This document shows positions 1-8,713 of a stretch of DNA of 64,000 bases, in pieces. The stretch spans positions 496,001-560,000 of the forward strand of contig NZ_LNQS01000010.1 of NCBI RefSeq assembly GCF_001513785.1, written 5' to 3'. The translations under genes and the position numbers were made by a program. Each line of letters begins with the position of its first letter. The first letter of the stretch is position 1. The stretch comes from Rheinheimera sp. EpRS3. GTDB taxonomy: Bacteria > Pseudomonadota > Gammaproteobacteria > Enterobacterales > Alteromonadaceae. The notes under the pieces were generated by a model that did not search any database, had not been told where the DNA came from, and was given only the letters and a program-made list of their open reading frames with translations.

Positions 1-1302
1 GTGCATACCATGGAAGTGTATTCACGCTTCTCGTTTGACTATCCGTATCCGGTAGCGCAGTCGGTTAATGGCCCGGTAGGCGGCATGGAATACCCGATGA
101 TCACCTTTAACGGCCCGCGTACTAAGTTGCAGGACGATGGCCGCCGCACTTATTCCCAGGCGGAAAAGCGCTTTTTAATTGGTGTGGTGATCCATGAAGT
201 GGGTCATATTTACTTTCCGATGGTAGTCAATTCCGACGAGCGGCAATGGACCTGGATGGATGAGGGCTTGAACAGCTTTTTAGATGGTGTGGCTGGCCGC
301 GAATGGGACCCAACCATCCCATGGGGCGTAGAACCGCGCGATATTGTCGACTATATGAAGTCAGACGTGCAGGTACCGATTATGACGCAGTCTGACAGCG
401 TATTAAAACTGGGCCCTAATGCGTATACCAAGCCGGCGGCGGCGCTGAATATTCTGCGCGAAGTGATTTTAGGCCGTGAACTGTTCGATTTCGCCTTTAA
501 AGAATATGCCACACGCTGGAAGTTTAAGCGGCCAACGCCCGCCGACTTTTTCCGTACTATGGAAGAGGCCAGCGGCGTTGATCTGGACTGGTTTTGGCGT
601 GGCTGGTTTTACAGCACCGATCATGTCGATATCTCGCTGGATAAAGTGTTTCAGCTGCGTTTAGACACGAAGAACCCGGACATTGATTTCGAGCGTCAAC
701 GCCAACAGGAGCTGGATAAACCGATGCCGCTATTTGTTGAGCGTAATAAAGCTGAAGGTAAAGTGTTGTGGATAGACAAAAATCCGGATGTACGTGATTT
801 TTATGATGATAACGATCGCTTCACCGTTACCAACAAAGAGCGCAATGCCTACACCAAATTTTTGCATGAGTTAGAGCCGTGGGAGCGCAAAGCCTTTGAG
901 CGCGCAGTGGCAGAAGATAAAAATTACTACGTACTCCAGTTTAGCAACAAGGGCGGCCTGGTAATGCCGATTTTGCTACAGCTGAACTATGCCGACGGCA
1001 GCAGCGAGCAGCAGTATATTCCGGCCGAGATTTGGCGTCGTAGCCCCAAAGCGGTGAATAAGCTGATTGTTACCGCCAAAGATAAAGTGCTGCAGGATGT
1101 AGTGGTAGATCCGAAATGGGAAACTGCGGATGTGGATATTGAAAATAACTTTTATCCGCGCCGTATTATCCCGTCACGCATCGAGGCATATAAAGCTGAC
1201 AAGAGTAAAGCTAAAGTCAGCCGCGATATTATGCAAGACAGCAAAACTGAGCTGAAAGATCCGGCAAAGAAGCCCGATAGCGAAAAAAAGGATAACAATT
1301 AA
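1..1302 (+). CDS. M1-family zinc metallopeptidase, C-terminal part (5' end outside window)
   Basis: This is the C-terminal 433 residues of a gluzincin aminopeptidase-like protein. The frame is open at the left edge, so the gene very probably starts upstream. HEVGH at residues 65-69 is followed exactly 18 residues later by E88, giving the zinc motif HExxH-x18-E. GGMEYP (27-32) matches the GxMEN substrate-binding loop of M1 enzymes, with Y where N is usual. No membrane segment is visible in the part present. The C-terminus is lysine-rich and probably disordered. Its stop overlaps the next start (TAATG), so the two genes are translationally coupled. Family assignment is firm; substrate is unknown. 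Confidence 0.85.
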   Translation: MHTMEVYSRFSFDYPYPVAQSVNGPVGGMEYPMITFNGPRTKLQDDGRRTYSQAEKRFLIGVVIHEVGHIYFPMVVNSDERQWTWMDEGLNSFLDGVAGREWDPTIPWGVEPRDIVDYMKSDVQVPIMTQSDSVLKLGPNAYTKPAAALNILREVILGRELFDFAFKEYATRWKFKRPTPADFFRTMEEASGVDLDWFWRGWFYSTDHVDISLDKVFQLRLDTKNPDIDFERQRQQELDKPMPLFVERNKAEGKVLWIDKNPDVRDFYDDNDRFTVTNKERNAYTKFLHELEPWERKAFERAVAEDKNYYVLQFSNKGGLVMPILLQLNYADGSSEQQYIPAEIWRRSPKAVNKLIVTAKDKVLQDVVVDPKWETADVDIENNFYPRRIIPSRIEAYKADKSKAKVSRDIMQDSKTELKDPAKKPDSEKKDNN

Positions 1303-1790
1303 TGCGTGTGCTGGCGTGTTTGGTTGTTCTGGCCGCGTGCAGCGGTCAGTTAGCGGCACATGAAATGAAAGCTGCGCTGACTAAGCTGGTATTTAACCAG
1401 CGCAGCGGCAATATCGAAGTAATGCACCGCTTTTATGTGCACGACGCCGAACACGGCGTTAAACAGCTATTTGATAAAAGCGCCGATCTGTTAAACAGTC
1501 AGCAAACCCAACAGACATTCAGCCAATATGTCAGTGAGCATTTTGCGCTGACAACCCCGGCGGGTGAGGCTATCAGTTTAACGCTGGTTGGCGGGCAACT
1601 GGACGGCCGGTTTTTCTGGGTGTATCAGGAAGCGCCAATCCCACCAGAGCTGCAGGGCTTGCGCATTAAGCATAACGCCTTGCAGGCCTTGTGGCCGGCA
1701 CAGGTAAATACCGTCAATATAGAGGGCCGTGGTGAGGTAAAAAGCTTAAGCTTTGATAGTAAAACCGGCTGGCAGCAGCTGAGTTTTTAA
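1302..1790 (+). CDS. Secreted DUF6702-like protein
   Basis: A 162-residue protein whose first ~20 residues (a hydrophobic stretch ending in LAAHE) form a signal peptide, so it is probably periplasmic. The rest has no recognised catalytic motif. The pattern (KAALTKLVFN near the N-terminus, then a beta-rich body with HRFYVHDAEH) resembles the small DUF6702 family often found beside M1 peptidases. The start ATG shares one base with the preceding stop, implying co-translation with the peptidase gene. Function unknown; the family call is from memory and moderately sure. Confidence 0.7.
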   Translation: MRVLACLVVLAACSGQLAAHEMKAALTKLVFNQRSGNIEVMHRFYVHDAEHGVKQLFDKSADLLNSQQTQQTFSQYVSEHFALTTPAGEAISLTLVGGQLDGRFFWVYQEAPIPPELQGLRIKHNALQALWPAQVNTVNIEGRGEVKSLSFDSKTGWQQLSF

Positions 1791-1856
1791 CGCCGGCTTT
1801 AAATATAACTGAACCGCCGCCATATAGCAGGCTATAGCCATAGTGTGGAGTTTGCC

Positions 1857-2279
1857 ATGATTGTTGCCTGCCCGAATTGTAATGGCCTTAACCGCTTGCC
1901 TGCTGATAGGCCGGCAGCGGCTGCAAAGTGCGGTAAATGTAAGCAGTTACTGTTCAGTGGTGCACCACTGGATCTGACCAGTGCGAATTTTGCCGCTCAT
2001 GCGCAAAAAGCTGAGCTGCCGCTGGTGGTGGATTTTTGGGCCAGCTGGTGCGGCCCCTGCCAGAGCTTTGCGCCGGTTTTCAGTCAGGCTGCACGTGAGC
2101 TGGAGCCGCATTTTCGCTTTGGTAAAATCAATACTGAGCAGCAGCAACAGTTGGCGGCACAGTTTAATATCCGCTCTATTCCTACTTTAATGCTGTTTAA
2201 ACAGGGTAAGGTTGTCGCACAACAAGCCGGCGCTTTACCCAAGCAAGCCTTTTATCAATGGGTATCAAGTTATAAGTAA
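1857..2279 (+). CDS. trxC: Thioredoxin 2 (TrxC)
   Basis: A 140-residue cytosolic disulfide reductase. An N-terminal zinc finger (C5, C8, C25, C28) precedes a thioredoxin fold with the active site WCGPC (C65, C68). The zinc finger separates TrxC from TrxA. The ATG at 1857 is chosen over an upstream GTG (1845) because TGGAG (1846-1850) sits six bases before it and because TrxC proteins begin just before the first CxxC. Expected substrates are oxidised cytosolic proteins, reduced with electrons from thioredoxin reductase; trxC often belongs to oxidative-stress regulons, but no operator was identified here. Confidence 0.93.
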   Translation: MIVACPNCNGLNRLPADRPAAAAKCGKCKQLLFSGAPLDLTSANFAAHAQKAELPLVVDFWASWCGPCQSFAPVFSQAARELEPHFRFGKINTEQQQQLAAQFNIRSIPTLMLFKQGKVVAQQAGALPKQAFYQWVSSYK

Positions 2280-2304
2280 GTGTTCACTTACATTTGGAGG
2301 CGCT

Positions 2305-2796
2305 ATGACAACTAAGGTTTTTACGCTAAGCAGTGCGGATATTAAAGAAGGCCATTTTATGGCCAAAGATCACGAGTTTGATGGCTTTGGCTGTAGCGGC
2401 AAAAATGTATCGCCTGAGCTTAACTGGGCTAATGCCCCGGCGGGGACAAAAAGCTTTGCTGTTACCGTATTTGACCCGGATGCACCCACTTGCTCAGGCT
2501 TCTGGCACTGGCTGGTAACCGATATTCCGCTTGACACTAATGGCCTGGCACGCGGTGCCGGTAAAGGCAGTTTGCCAACGGGCAGCCGCAGTTTTAACAA
2601 TGATTATGGCAGTAAAGACTTTGGCGGCGCTTGCCCGCCGGAAGGTCATGGTATGCACCGTTATCAATTTACCGTGTGGGCCTTACCCGAAGAAGCCCTG
2701 CCGGCCGCTGATGGCGCCAGCGCTGCAGTGGTCGGTTTTATGTTAAATGCTATGGCGCTGGGCAAAGCCACGTTAACGGCAACCTATGCCCGTTAA
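2305..2796 (+). CDS. YbhB/YbcL family Raf kinase inhibitor-like protein
   Basis: A 163-residue PEBP-fold protein. It has the family signatures DPDAP (in VTVFDPDAPTCSGFWHW) and GHGMHRYQF near the C-terminus, which form the anion-binding pocket. Start ATG 2305 follows a strong TGGAGG at 2295-2300, so the upstream in-frame codons are excluded. No signal peptide, hence cytosolic. Bacterial members have no settled role. It lies 25 bases after trxC and could share its transcript. A clear terminator follows. Confidence 0.9.
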   Translation: MTTKVFTLSSADIKEGHFMAKDHEFDGFGCSGKNVSPELNWANAPAGTKSFAVTVFDPDAPTCSGFWHWLVTDIPLDTNGLARGAGKGSLPTGSRSFNNDYGSKDFGGACPPEGHGMHRYQFTVWALPEEALPAADGASAAVVGFMLNAMALGKATLTATYAR

Positions 2797-2819
2797 TCAT
2801 TATAAAGGTACATCAGACT

Positions 2820-2845
2820 AAGGCCGCATACCGCGGCCTTTTTTC
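2820..2845 (+). terminator. Rho-independent terminator after the trxC-ybhB pair
   Basis: GGCCGC and GCGGCC form a GC-rich stem extended by AA/TT, with a short loop, followed by a run of T on the + strand. Confidence 0.85.
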
Positions 2846-2903
2846 TTGCGCTAAGCTAAGGTTTTCGCCTTGCGGGGTTAGTACTCTGACAACCACAGCT
2901 AAT

Positions 2904-4091
2904 ATGATGCCGCAACGTTTCTATGTATTGCTAGCCGGGTTTTTCAGCCAGTTACTTTGCCTGGGTGTGGCCCGCTTTGCCTATACCCCGCTGTTGCCAT
3001 TAATGCAGCAGCAAAATGTGCTGGATGACGCCAGTGGTGGTTATCTGGCTGCGGTTAACTATTTGGGCTATATGGCCGGGGCTTTGCTGGCGGCCAGCCT
3101 GAGTAATCTTAAACTAAAAGATACGCTATACCGGCTTGGCTTAATTTTAGCGGTGCTGAGCACTCTTGGTATGGCGTTAACCGATAACGTCTGGCTGTGG
3201 TCGTTCTGGCGTTTTGTGGCGGGCTTAAGCAGCGCTTGTTCCATGCTGATTGCCTCCGGCCTGATTATGCACTGGCTGTTAAGCCACAAACAACGGGCTG
3301 AACTGGGCATTCACTTTGCCGGCTTAGGCTTTGGTATTGCACTTGCTGCGGTATTGGTAGAGCTGATGCTGAGCCAGCAGCTGGACTGGCGCACCCAGTG
3401 GCAGTATTTAGCCGTGTTCGGCGTGTTACTGGCCATTCCGGCCTGGCGCTGGTTGCCACGCCCTGCTGCGGTTACTACTGCCGCGCAGAGCCGCTCAACT
3501 GATACACCACCGTCTAAACCCTTTTACCGCCTGATGCTGGCTAGCTACTTTTGCGCCGGTTATGGCTATGTTATCAGCGCTACCTTTATCGTTACCATTG
3601 TTGAGCGTATGCCGGGTTTAAGCGGCAGCGGTAACCTGAGTTTTATCATTTTAGGTTTAGCGGCCGCGCCGGCGGTATTGTTGTGGGATTTAATCGCGCG
3701 TAAAACGGGCTACCTGAAAGCCATTATGCTGGCGTTGCTGGCACAAAGCGCCGCTATTTTGCTGCCGTTGTGGTTTAGCTCACTAACAGCGGTGCTGTTA
3801 AGCGCAGCCTTATTTGGCGCGACCTTTGTCGGGGTGGTTAGTTTAGTGCTAACCATGGCAGGGCGCTTGTATCCGAGTAAACCGGCGAAATTAATGGGCA
3901 AAATGACACTAGCTTATGGCAGTGCCCAGGTACTGGCGCCGGCGCTTACAGGTTATCTGGCCGAAATAACAGGCCAGTACGATATTGGTTTGTATCTGGC
4001 TGCCGGCTTTGTTACTTTAGGAGCATTACTGATTGCGGTGTTGATCACAACGGACAACACCGCGCAGCAGTTGGATGCAGTAAAAACTTAA
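2904..4091 (+). CDS. MFS transporter, YbfB/YjiJ family
   Basis: A 395-residue integral membrane protein with about twelve hydrophobic segments. The first (residues ~6-33) carries LGVARFAYTPLLP, typical of the YbfB/YjiJ branch (MFS_4) of the major facilitator superfamily. A polar loop near residues 180-200 separates two six-helix halves. There are two adjacent ATG codons (2904, 2907) and no strong ribosome site, so the start is uncertain by one codon. Substrate unknown; this branch is annotated as drug- or sugar-efflux-like without biochemical proof. It is convergent with the aldo/keto reductase genes. Confidence 0.85.
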   Translation: MMPQRFYVLLAGFFSQLLCLGVARFAYTPLLPLMQQQNVLDDASGGYLAAVNYLGYMAGALLAASLSNLKLKDTLYRLGLILAVLSTLGMALTDNVWLWSFWRFVAGLSSACSMLIASGLIMHWLLSHKQRAELGIHFAGLGFGIALAAVLVELMLSQQLDWRTQWQYLAVFGVLLAIPAWRWLPRPAAVTTAAQSRSTDTPPSKPFYRLMLASYFCAGYGYVISATFIVTIVERMPGLSGSGNLSFIILGLAAAPAVLLWDLIARKTGYLKAIMLALLAQSAAILLPLWFSSLTAVLLSAALFGATFVGVVSLVLTMAGRLYPSKPAKLMGKMTLAYGSAQVLAPALTGYLAEITGQYDIGLYLAAGFVTLGALLIAVLITTDNTAQQLDAVKT

Positions 4092-4100
4092 ATTAACATA

Positions 4101-4223
4101 TTAATTGTTGGTAAAGTGTTTTCTCAGGGCCTCTAATCCATCCTCATAAATGCCCTGAAAAAGCGCAGATATCTCGTCCTCAGCCGTAACCGGTAAGTTG
4201 ATAAATGTTGAAGCTTTTGCCAT
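4101..4223 (-). CDS. Small protein of 40 residues downstream of the aldo/keto reductase
   Basis: An ATG at 4221-4223 (minus strand) is preceded by AGGAAG at good spacing, and the frame runs 40 codons to TAA at 4101-4103. The product begins MAKASTFINLPVT and ends LRKHFTNN; it is acidic in the middle and has no membrane segment. It starts 14 bases after the aldo/keto reductase stop on the same strand, so it is probably the last gene of that transcript. I do not recognise it. It could be a short real protein or the remnant of a longer one; the ribosome site favours translation. Confidence 0.55.
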   Translation of the reverse strand: MAKASTFINLPVTAEDEISALFQGIYEDGLEALRKHFTNN

Positions 4224-4237
4224 GTTAAATCTTCCTG

Positions 4238-5251
4238 TTACTTGTCGACTGGCAGTGGTGCGGCAGGATTGACCAAACCGTCACTACGAAGCTGTTTCCA
4301 GAAATCCGCCGGGACTATAGCTTCAAGGGCTGCACTGTCTTCAGCCAGACGGCTTGGTTTGCTGGCTCCAGGGATCACAGCTACAACTGCAGGGTTTGCC
4401 AGCGCAAATTGCAGACCAGCTGATTTCATACTGACGCCATAACGGTCGGCAATAGCTTTAATTTTTGCTACCTTGAGCAGAATTTCCGGCGTAGCTGGCG
4501 CATATTCAAAGTTAGGCCCACCAACCAGTGCGCCAGAACTATAAGGACCACCGGCGACTATACCCAGGCCTTGTTTCGTTATTTCAGGCATCAGACGTTG
4601 TAGTGCGCGGTCATGATCCAACAACGTATAACGGCCCGCCAACAGGAAACCATCAGGACGTGGTTCGTCAAGATCAAGCAGCAGTTCAATCGGCTCAACG
4701 CGGTTAACGCCCAGGCCCCAGGCTTTGATAACACCTTCATCACGCAAACGGTCAAGGACTTTGAATGCACCTTTACGGGCACTTTCAAAGTGGCTGAGCC
4801 ATTCATCGCCATAGAAATCCTGAGCTACATCATGAACCCAGACGATGTCAAGATAATCGGTCTTCAGACGCTTCAGGCTGTCTTCAATGGAGCGTAATGT
4901 GGCGTTTTCAGAGTAGTCATTGACGATTTTATTTGGTCGGCCGTATTTGAATACGTCACCTTTTTCTCCCAGATCGCGGGCACTGACATCTTCAATCTCA
5001 TCGAGAATGACACGCCCCACTTTGCTACTAATCACGTAGTCTTCGCGAGGGTATTGAGAAAGCACATTACCCATACGAATTTCAGCTAAACCAGCCCCGT
5101 AGAAAGGAGCATTATCGTAATAACGGATTCCACTGTTCCAGGCCGTCGCCACTGTGGCAACAGCTTCTTCTTCCGGAATATTGCGGAACATATTGCCAAG
5201 CGGGGCGGCGCCAAACCCCAGTTTGCCAGGAAGAATATTTTTAATACTCAT
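4238..5251 (-). CDS. Aldo/keto reductase (aldose or pyridoxal dehydrogenase-like)
   Basis: A 337-residue cytosolic NAD(P)-dependent oxidoreductase. The AKR catalytic tetrad is visible as D46, Y51 (YDNAPFYG), K77 (ISSKVG) and H140 (WVHD). The C-terminal part has the coenzyme-binding pattern VIPGASKPSRL. The sequence is nearest the D-threo-aldose 1-dehydrogenase / L-fucose dehydrogenase / pyridoxal 4-dehydrogenase branch. Start ATG 5251 has AAGG eight bases upstream and is preferred to an upstream TTG. In the pre-insertion chromosome it would have faced the 3' end of mnmE, with about 320 bases between. Substrate unknown. Confidence 0.88.
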   Translation of the reverse strand: MSIKNILPGKLGFGAAPLGNMFRNIPEEEAVATVATAWNSGIRYYDNAPFYGAGLAEIRMGNVLSQYPREDYVISSKVGRVILDEIEDVSARDLGEKGDVFKYGRPNKIVNDYSENATLRSIEDSLKRLKTDYLDIVWVHDVAQDFYGDEWLSHFESARKGAFKVLDRLRDEGVIKAWGLGVNRVEPIELLLDLDEPRPDGFLLAGRYTLLDHDRALQRLMPEITKQGLGIVAGGPYSSGALVGGPNFEYAPATPEILLKVAKIKAIADRYGVSMKSAGLQFALANPAVVAVIPGASKPSRLAEDSAALEAIVPADFWKQLRSDGLVNPAAPLPVDK

Positions 5252-5572
5252 AATCAATACCTTAAAGTTAGTTAACCAGATGCGAACTCTTTAGTTCAGT
5301 CATAGTCTTGAGTTGCGTCTTGCCCGAAAACCTGAGGCAAGAGCGACCCGCTTCATTGCCGGACGTATATAGTTATAGGGCAAAAGCTTGGCTCTGAGTA
5401 GACGTTAAGCATTCCAGGCACTTTGGAAGTAAATGCATAAATAGACGGGCCAGCGCTGTTTTATCATCGGCAAATTTTGCCAATTATCACCGCGAGTGAC
5501 CAAACTCCGGCTGGTTTCTGCTTTGTAACGGTGCCCAGCGCTAGACGTGGTTGAGGTGTTGTTGCCGCAGAT
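5252..5572. other. Intergenic region between the aldo/keto reductase and the island end
   Basis: No gene is supported here. The stretch should hold the promoter of the aldo/keto reductase. A short inverted repeat GGCAAA-T-TTTGCC lies near 5468-5482. Before the island arrived this was the spacer downstream of mnmE. Confidence 0.5.
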
Positions 5573-5590
5573 TTACTTACCGATACAGAA
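5573..5590 (-). other. Distal island attachment site: displaced 3' end of the original mnmE
   Basis: Read on the minus strand the 18 bases are TTCTGTATCGGTAAGTAA, which encode F-C-I-G-K-stop, exactly the last five residues of MnmE. They match the present mnmE end (24260-24277) at 14 of 18 positions, including an unbroken CCGATACA core. From memory the SGI1 site in trmE is TTCTGTATTGGGAAGTAA, differing at only two positions. This is strong evidence for insertion into the mnmE 3' end with replacement of its last codons by the island copy. Confidence 0.85.
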
Positions 5591-5725
5591 AGTGAAATGT
5601 TTATATAATTCAAATATTTATTTGATATTAAGTGGTTGATTAGTGGGCCTGAATCGGATTAGTAAATATCATGCCAATTGACACTAAACTTCTTAATATT
5701 TATCCAAATTTTTGACGTAAATAAA

Positions 5726-5755
5726 AAAAGCCCCAACTTTCGAAGGGGCTTTCTC
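5726..5755 (-). terminator. Terminator of the MazF-like operon
   Basis: AAAGCCCC and GGGGCTTT pair around a loop containing TTCGAA. On the minus strand the stem is followed by a T run. It lies downstream of the gene at 5811-6341. Two copies of CTTGCCTTTCGGCTA (5761-5775 and 5785-5799) sit between terminator and gene. Confidence 0.75.
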
Positions 5756-5810
5756 TAAATCTTGCCTTTCGGCTAAAAAATTAACTTGCCTTTCGGCTAC
5801 CTGATAAATG

Positions 5811-6341
5811 TTACGCACTAACTTGCTTGTTGTCAACTATAGCTAGTAAGGAGTTCATACCTATTGAGATGATTATACCTTCTCTTACTTTTTTTAAGGT
5901 ATCTTCTGACATTTGGTGGGCTAAAATATGTGACTGCTGAACGTCATCGTAGATGTCTCTAAGTCTTCCTCCATCAATTGTTGTGACAAGATTACTTTTT
6001 GCCCACCTAGCGGTTTCAGCTTCATACCGTTTGGTTACAGGAAAATCGCCTAGCTTTAACGGAACATGAAACCCTTTACTCTCAGGCTCTTTCTCAACAC
6101 GGTTGGCTGTCTCTTTTGTGCTGCTAATTGGAACTACTACGTATTGACCTCTGTGCTTTCCGACGACAACAACAGCTCTTCTTTTTATCATTTCATTCGG
6201 AATTCTGTAATTGTAGTCATCTTGAACCGCGTCATCTTTATCAGATGTAGTTAGACCATCCATTTTCTTCTTGAACATTCCGAATTCACATTCATATATA
6301 TGTCCAATTTTCACGTTTCCATTAATCTTTAACTGAGCCAT
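5811..6341 (-). CDS. PemK/MazF-like toxin-family protein
   Basis: A 176-residue protein. Its core, IKRRAVVVVGKHRGQYVVVPISS followed later by WAKSNLVTTIDGGRLRDI, has the layout of MazF/PemK ribonucleases: an RxVVVV strand, a VVPISS strand, then an RL(R)-D/E segment. The N-terminal ~45 residues and the C-terminal helix are longer than in MazF (about 110 residues). The start has GGAAAG upstream. No MazE-like antitoxin is adjacent; instead it follows a 352-residue unknown gene by 19 bases, so the two form an operon. Whether it is an active RNase is not established. Confidence 0.6.
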   Translation of the reverse strand: MAQLKINGNVKIGHIYECEFGMFKKKMDGLTTSDKDDAVQDDYNYRIPNEMIKRRAVVVVGKHRGQYVVVPISSTKETANRVEKEPESKGFHVPLKLGDFPVTKRYEAETARWAKSNLVTTIDGGRLRDIYDDVQQSHILAHQMSEDTLKKVREGIIISIGMNSLLAIVDNKQVSA

Positions 6342-6360
6342 TTACTTTCCTAAATACATA

Positions 6361-7419
6361 TCATTCATAGGGTAATTCACCAAAAAGGCCAATCATAAGA
6401 TCATCTTTGAGAACATGAAAAGGTAAATTGACGTAGCTGTCTGGATGCCTTGGTTTTGCTCGCCCGTCATTTGGAGCATTTTTAGTATGGCCTTGAACTT
6501 TTTCTCCATTTTCCTTGATATATGGAAGGACGACTAATCGACCATGATTTTTTGAAATTATGGTACCCTCAAACCAAATTGCGCTTCCATCCGAACTTTC
6601 ACTACTAGCCGTTTCCTTAACTTGCCATCCTATATTTCCGCTCTCTTCAAACCAAAATACATAACCATTTGACACAACAACTTGATGACCTTGAGATTTT
6701 GCTTCAGCTAACAAGCGTTGCACACTAGCCAGTTGAAGTAACTGATTAGCTCTTGGAAGCAATATTTTGCGAATGGACGCTTTAATCTTGCCCCAATGCG
6801 ATTCAGCACTAAATCCGAATCCATTCGCTACTTTTGATCTTTCCGCAAGCTGCGCGCCTTTTCTTCCTACGTTATATGGTTTTGACCAAGCACGTTCATT
6901 TTGTCGATATAAAATCGCTTTTTGATTAGCGGTCCTCGTAAATGCTATACGTAAGTAAGGCAGGGTTTGCAGTTGATTAAAAAGGTCTTCTCTAAATATC
7001 TCTGCGCTTGCTGGTAATATTATGTCGTTGATGCTGATTCTTTCTTGTTGTTTGGAGCGTCTTATTGCTTCTGAAAGCATTAATTGTTCTTCGTTAGCTA
7101 AGCGAGATTTGGCTTGAATGGTTTTTTTTGCCTTCAACTCCAGAGAATATCGCTGCTGTTCACTTAAATCTAGCTTAGACAAATTAGCTAAGTGTTGAAT
7201 GTTACGCTCATCTGCAACAGATACCGCTCTATCAAAAGTTGTAAAATACTCGGCTTTTACATGGCCATTTTCTGTCAATATTGTTGACTTAAACCACTTC
7301 AAGGAACCGTCTGGACAAATCTTATAGTCGTGCATAAGCCAACCTTGTGTTTCGTACCAAGGTTCAGGCCAAACAGCCAATGTTGGGTAGCCGTAGCCCG
7401 GCATTTGTTCTGGTGTCAT
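6361..7419 (-). CDS. Unknown protein upstream of the MazF-like gene
   Basis: A 352-residue protein I do not recognise. No signal peptide or membrane helix. Residues ~75-135 are charged and helix-rich (KLDLSEQQRYSLELKAKK...), and the C-terminal third is beta-rich with aromatic residues (GYVFWFEESGNIGWQV, AIWFEGTIISKNHGRLVVLPYI). AAGG precedes the ATG. It is the first gene of a two-gene unit with the MazF-like gene, so it may be the antitoxin or a sensor of an unusual toxin-type module, but that is only context. A divergent gene starts at 7616. Confidence 0.6.
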   Translation of the reverse strand: MTPEQMPGYGYPTLAVWPEPWYETQGWLMHDYKICPDGSLKWFKSTILTENGHVKAEYFTTFDRAVSVADERNIQHLANLSKLDLSEQQRYSLELKAKKTIQAKSRLANEEQLMLSEAIRRSKQQERISINDIILPASAEIFREDLFNQLQTLPYLRIAFTRTANQKAILYRQNERAWSKPYNVGRKGAQLAERSKVANGFGFSAESHWGKIKASIRKILLPRANQLLQLASVQRLLAEAKSQGHQVVVSNGYVFWFEESGNIGWQVKETASSESSDGSAIWFEGTIISKNHGRLVVLPYIKENGEKVQGHTKNAPNDGRAKPRHPDSYVNLPFHVLKDDLMIGLFGELPYE

Positions 7420-7615
7420 AGAGTGGCCTTAATTTTTATTTTAGATTGACACACAATAGCAATTTTGGCTATTTTCATACGTAGCGCTACCGGCGCTTGC
7501 TGCCCACCTTGGCGAACCCGGACGGGACGGTTTATCAATTCAATTTAAAGTTTGTGATCATTCATGAGCTATCTGGCAGTGGGCACCAGTCTGCTCGTGT
7601 AACGGAGCACAGACT

Positions 7616-8278
7616 ATGTTATTTCAAGTAACACCACCAAAAGGCGTAAATCTAGCCAATTTTAATTTTGATGCAGTTCCTGCTGAGTATTTCACTGACT
7701 TTGTTATATCCAAAAAGGACCTTGAGATTTTTAGGCATCAAGCAAAAAAACTCAAACGTGAAAATAAAATTCCTCACCATGCCGCTTTAGATCTGATAGC
7801 AAGCAACATGAAGTTCCATCACTGGAAGCATCTATTAACATGGCGTGAAAAATCACAAGAAATTGAACAAGCGTTTTATAAAGGTTGTGTAGTAGCCTTT
7901 GATTCTCTTGAGCACGTGGATTTGGAGGATGGATCACTAATTGAGATAGGCCGCAGTACTCTTATGCACTTATTTGGTCATGAGCTGAAAGAACTCTATG
8001 GTAGTCAAGTTGATGAGGATGATAAATGTGGCCGCCTTGTTTCTGAGACGCACAGCGATTCTGACCTGATGCAATACGTTCAGGAGAGTGTTGAAGGAAT
8101 GGACTTTTATCGGATTGCACCTACCGTTTATTATCGCTCGTTGAAGCAAGCAGTAAAGATAGTCCAGGACAGGTGTTTTTGGCTGCCAATTATAATGCGA
8201 TACCGAGGCCGTATTATTGATACCCGTTCACTACCAACCAAGAACAATGACGGCAACATCGTAGGTTTGAGATACTAA
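7616..8278 (+). CDS. Unknown protein with a short helical motif seen in plasmid and phage proteins
   Basis: A 220-residue soluble protein. Residues ~42-75 (QAKKLKRENKIPHHAALDLIASNMKFHHWKHL) resemble a helical motif (AKxL...L...AL..IA...GF.nW..L) that recurs in accessory proteins of plasmids and phages, some annotated as glyoxalase-superfamily. The remainder is acidic and not recognised. GGAG lies about nine bases before the ATG. It stands alone, divergent from the 352-residue gene and convergent with the HTH gene at 8334, with a shared hairpin terminator between. Role unknown. Confidence 0.6.
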   Translation: MLFQVTPPKGVNLANFNFDAVPAEYFTDFVISKKDLEIFRHQAKKLKRENKIPHHAALDLIASNMKFHHWKHLLTWREKSQEIEQAFYKGCVVAFDSLEHVDLEDGSLIEIGRSTLMHLFGHELKELYGSQVDEDDKCGRLVSETHSDSDLMQYVQESVEGMDFYRIAPTVYYRSLKQAVKIVQDRCFWLPIIMRYRGRIIDTRSLPTKNNDGNIVGLRY

Positions 8279-8285
8279 ATTGCTG

Positions 8286-8327
8286 ACCGGGCAGATTTAT
8301 TTGAAGCAATCTAATAATCTGCCCGGT
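8286..8327. terminator. Bidirectional hairpin terminator between convergent genes
   Basis: ACCGGGCAGATT (8286-8297) and AATCTGCCCGGT (8316-8327) form a perfect 12-bp stem. It lies between the + gene ending at 8278 and the - gene ending at 8334. T runs are weak. Confidence 0.65.
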
Positions 8328-8333
8328 ATGTCA

Positions 8334-8663
8334 TCATGTTCTTAGCTTTAACGAATTGACTTTCTGTGCGACGAAATGAGATCTGTCGGCTTCAGTTTCA
8401 ACAGGATTACTAAGTAGCCATTCTTCAATTTTTCTCCGGTCAAAGAATACTAACTTGCCGTTTGGCTTAGAGTGCGGAATTTTACCGGTATGCGTCAGCT
8501 TGTAGATATAGCTGACGCTCAGCCCAGTGAAAGCTGAACATTCAGCCACATTCAATACTGCTTTGCTATTCAAGTTACCGTACATCATTACCTCCAAAGC
8601 GGTTTTTTGATTGTTTAGTTGGGTGTTGTCCCGTAAAACAGAATCTTCATTTTTTTCTGTCAT
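8334..8663 (-). CDS. AlpA/excisionase-type helix-turn-helix protein
   Basis: A 109-residue protein whose middle, residues ~40-85 (ECSAFTGLSVSYIYKLTHTGKIPHSKPNGKLVFFDRRKIEEWL), is a MerR-like winged helix of the HTH_17 / AlpA / excisionase group. AAGGAACG lies before the ATG. Such proteins act as recombination directionality factors or regulators of integrase genes in P4-like elements. It starts just downstream of the DUF927 gene on the same strand (51 bases), which suggests one regulatory/replication module of the island. Confidence 0.8.
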   Translation of the reverse strand: MTEKNEDSVLRDNTQLNNQKTALEVMMYGNLNSKAVLNVAECSAFTGLSVSYIYKLTHTGKIPHSKPNGKLVFFDRRKIEEWLLSNPVETEADRSHFVAQKVNSLKLRT

Positions 8664-8713
8664 TGTCGTTCCTTTAAATCTCCTGGGAAATTGGGAATAA
8701 GGGAAAACCCTTA

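Noticed and set aside
5761-5799. Two direct copies of CTTGCCTTTCGGCTA as a possible CRISPR or att repeat
   Set aside because: Only two units with a 9-base gap; no spacer pattern or third copy. Probably a local duplication.
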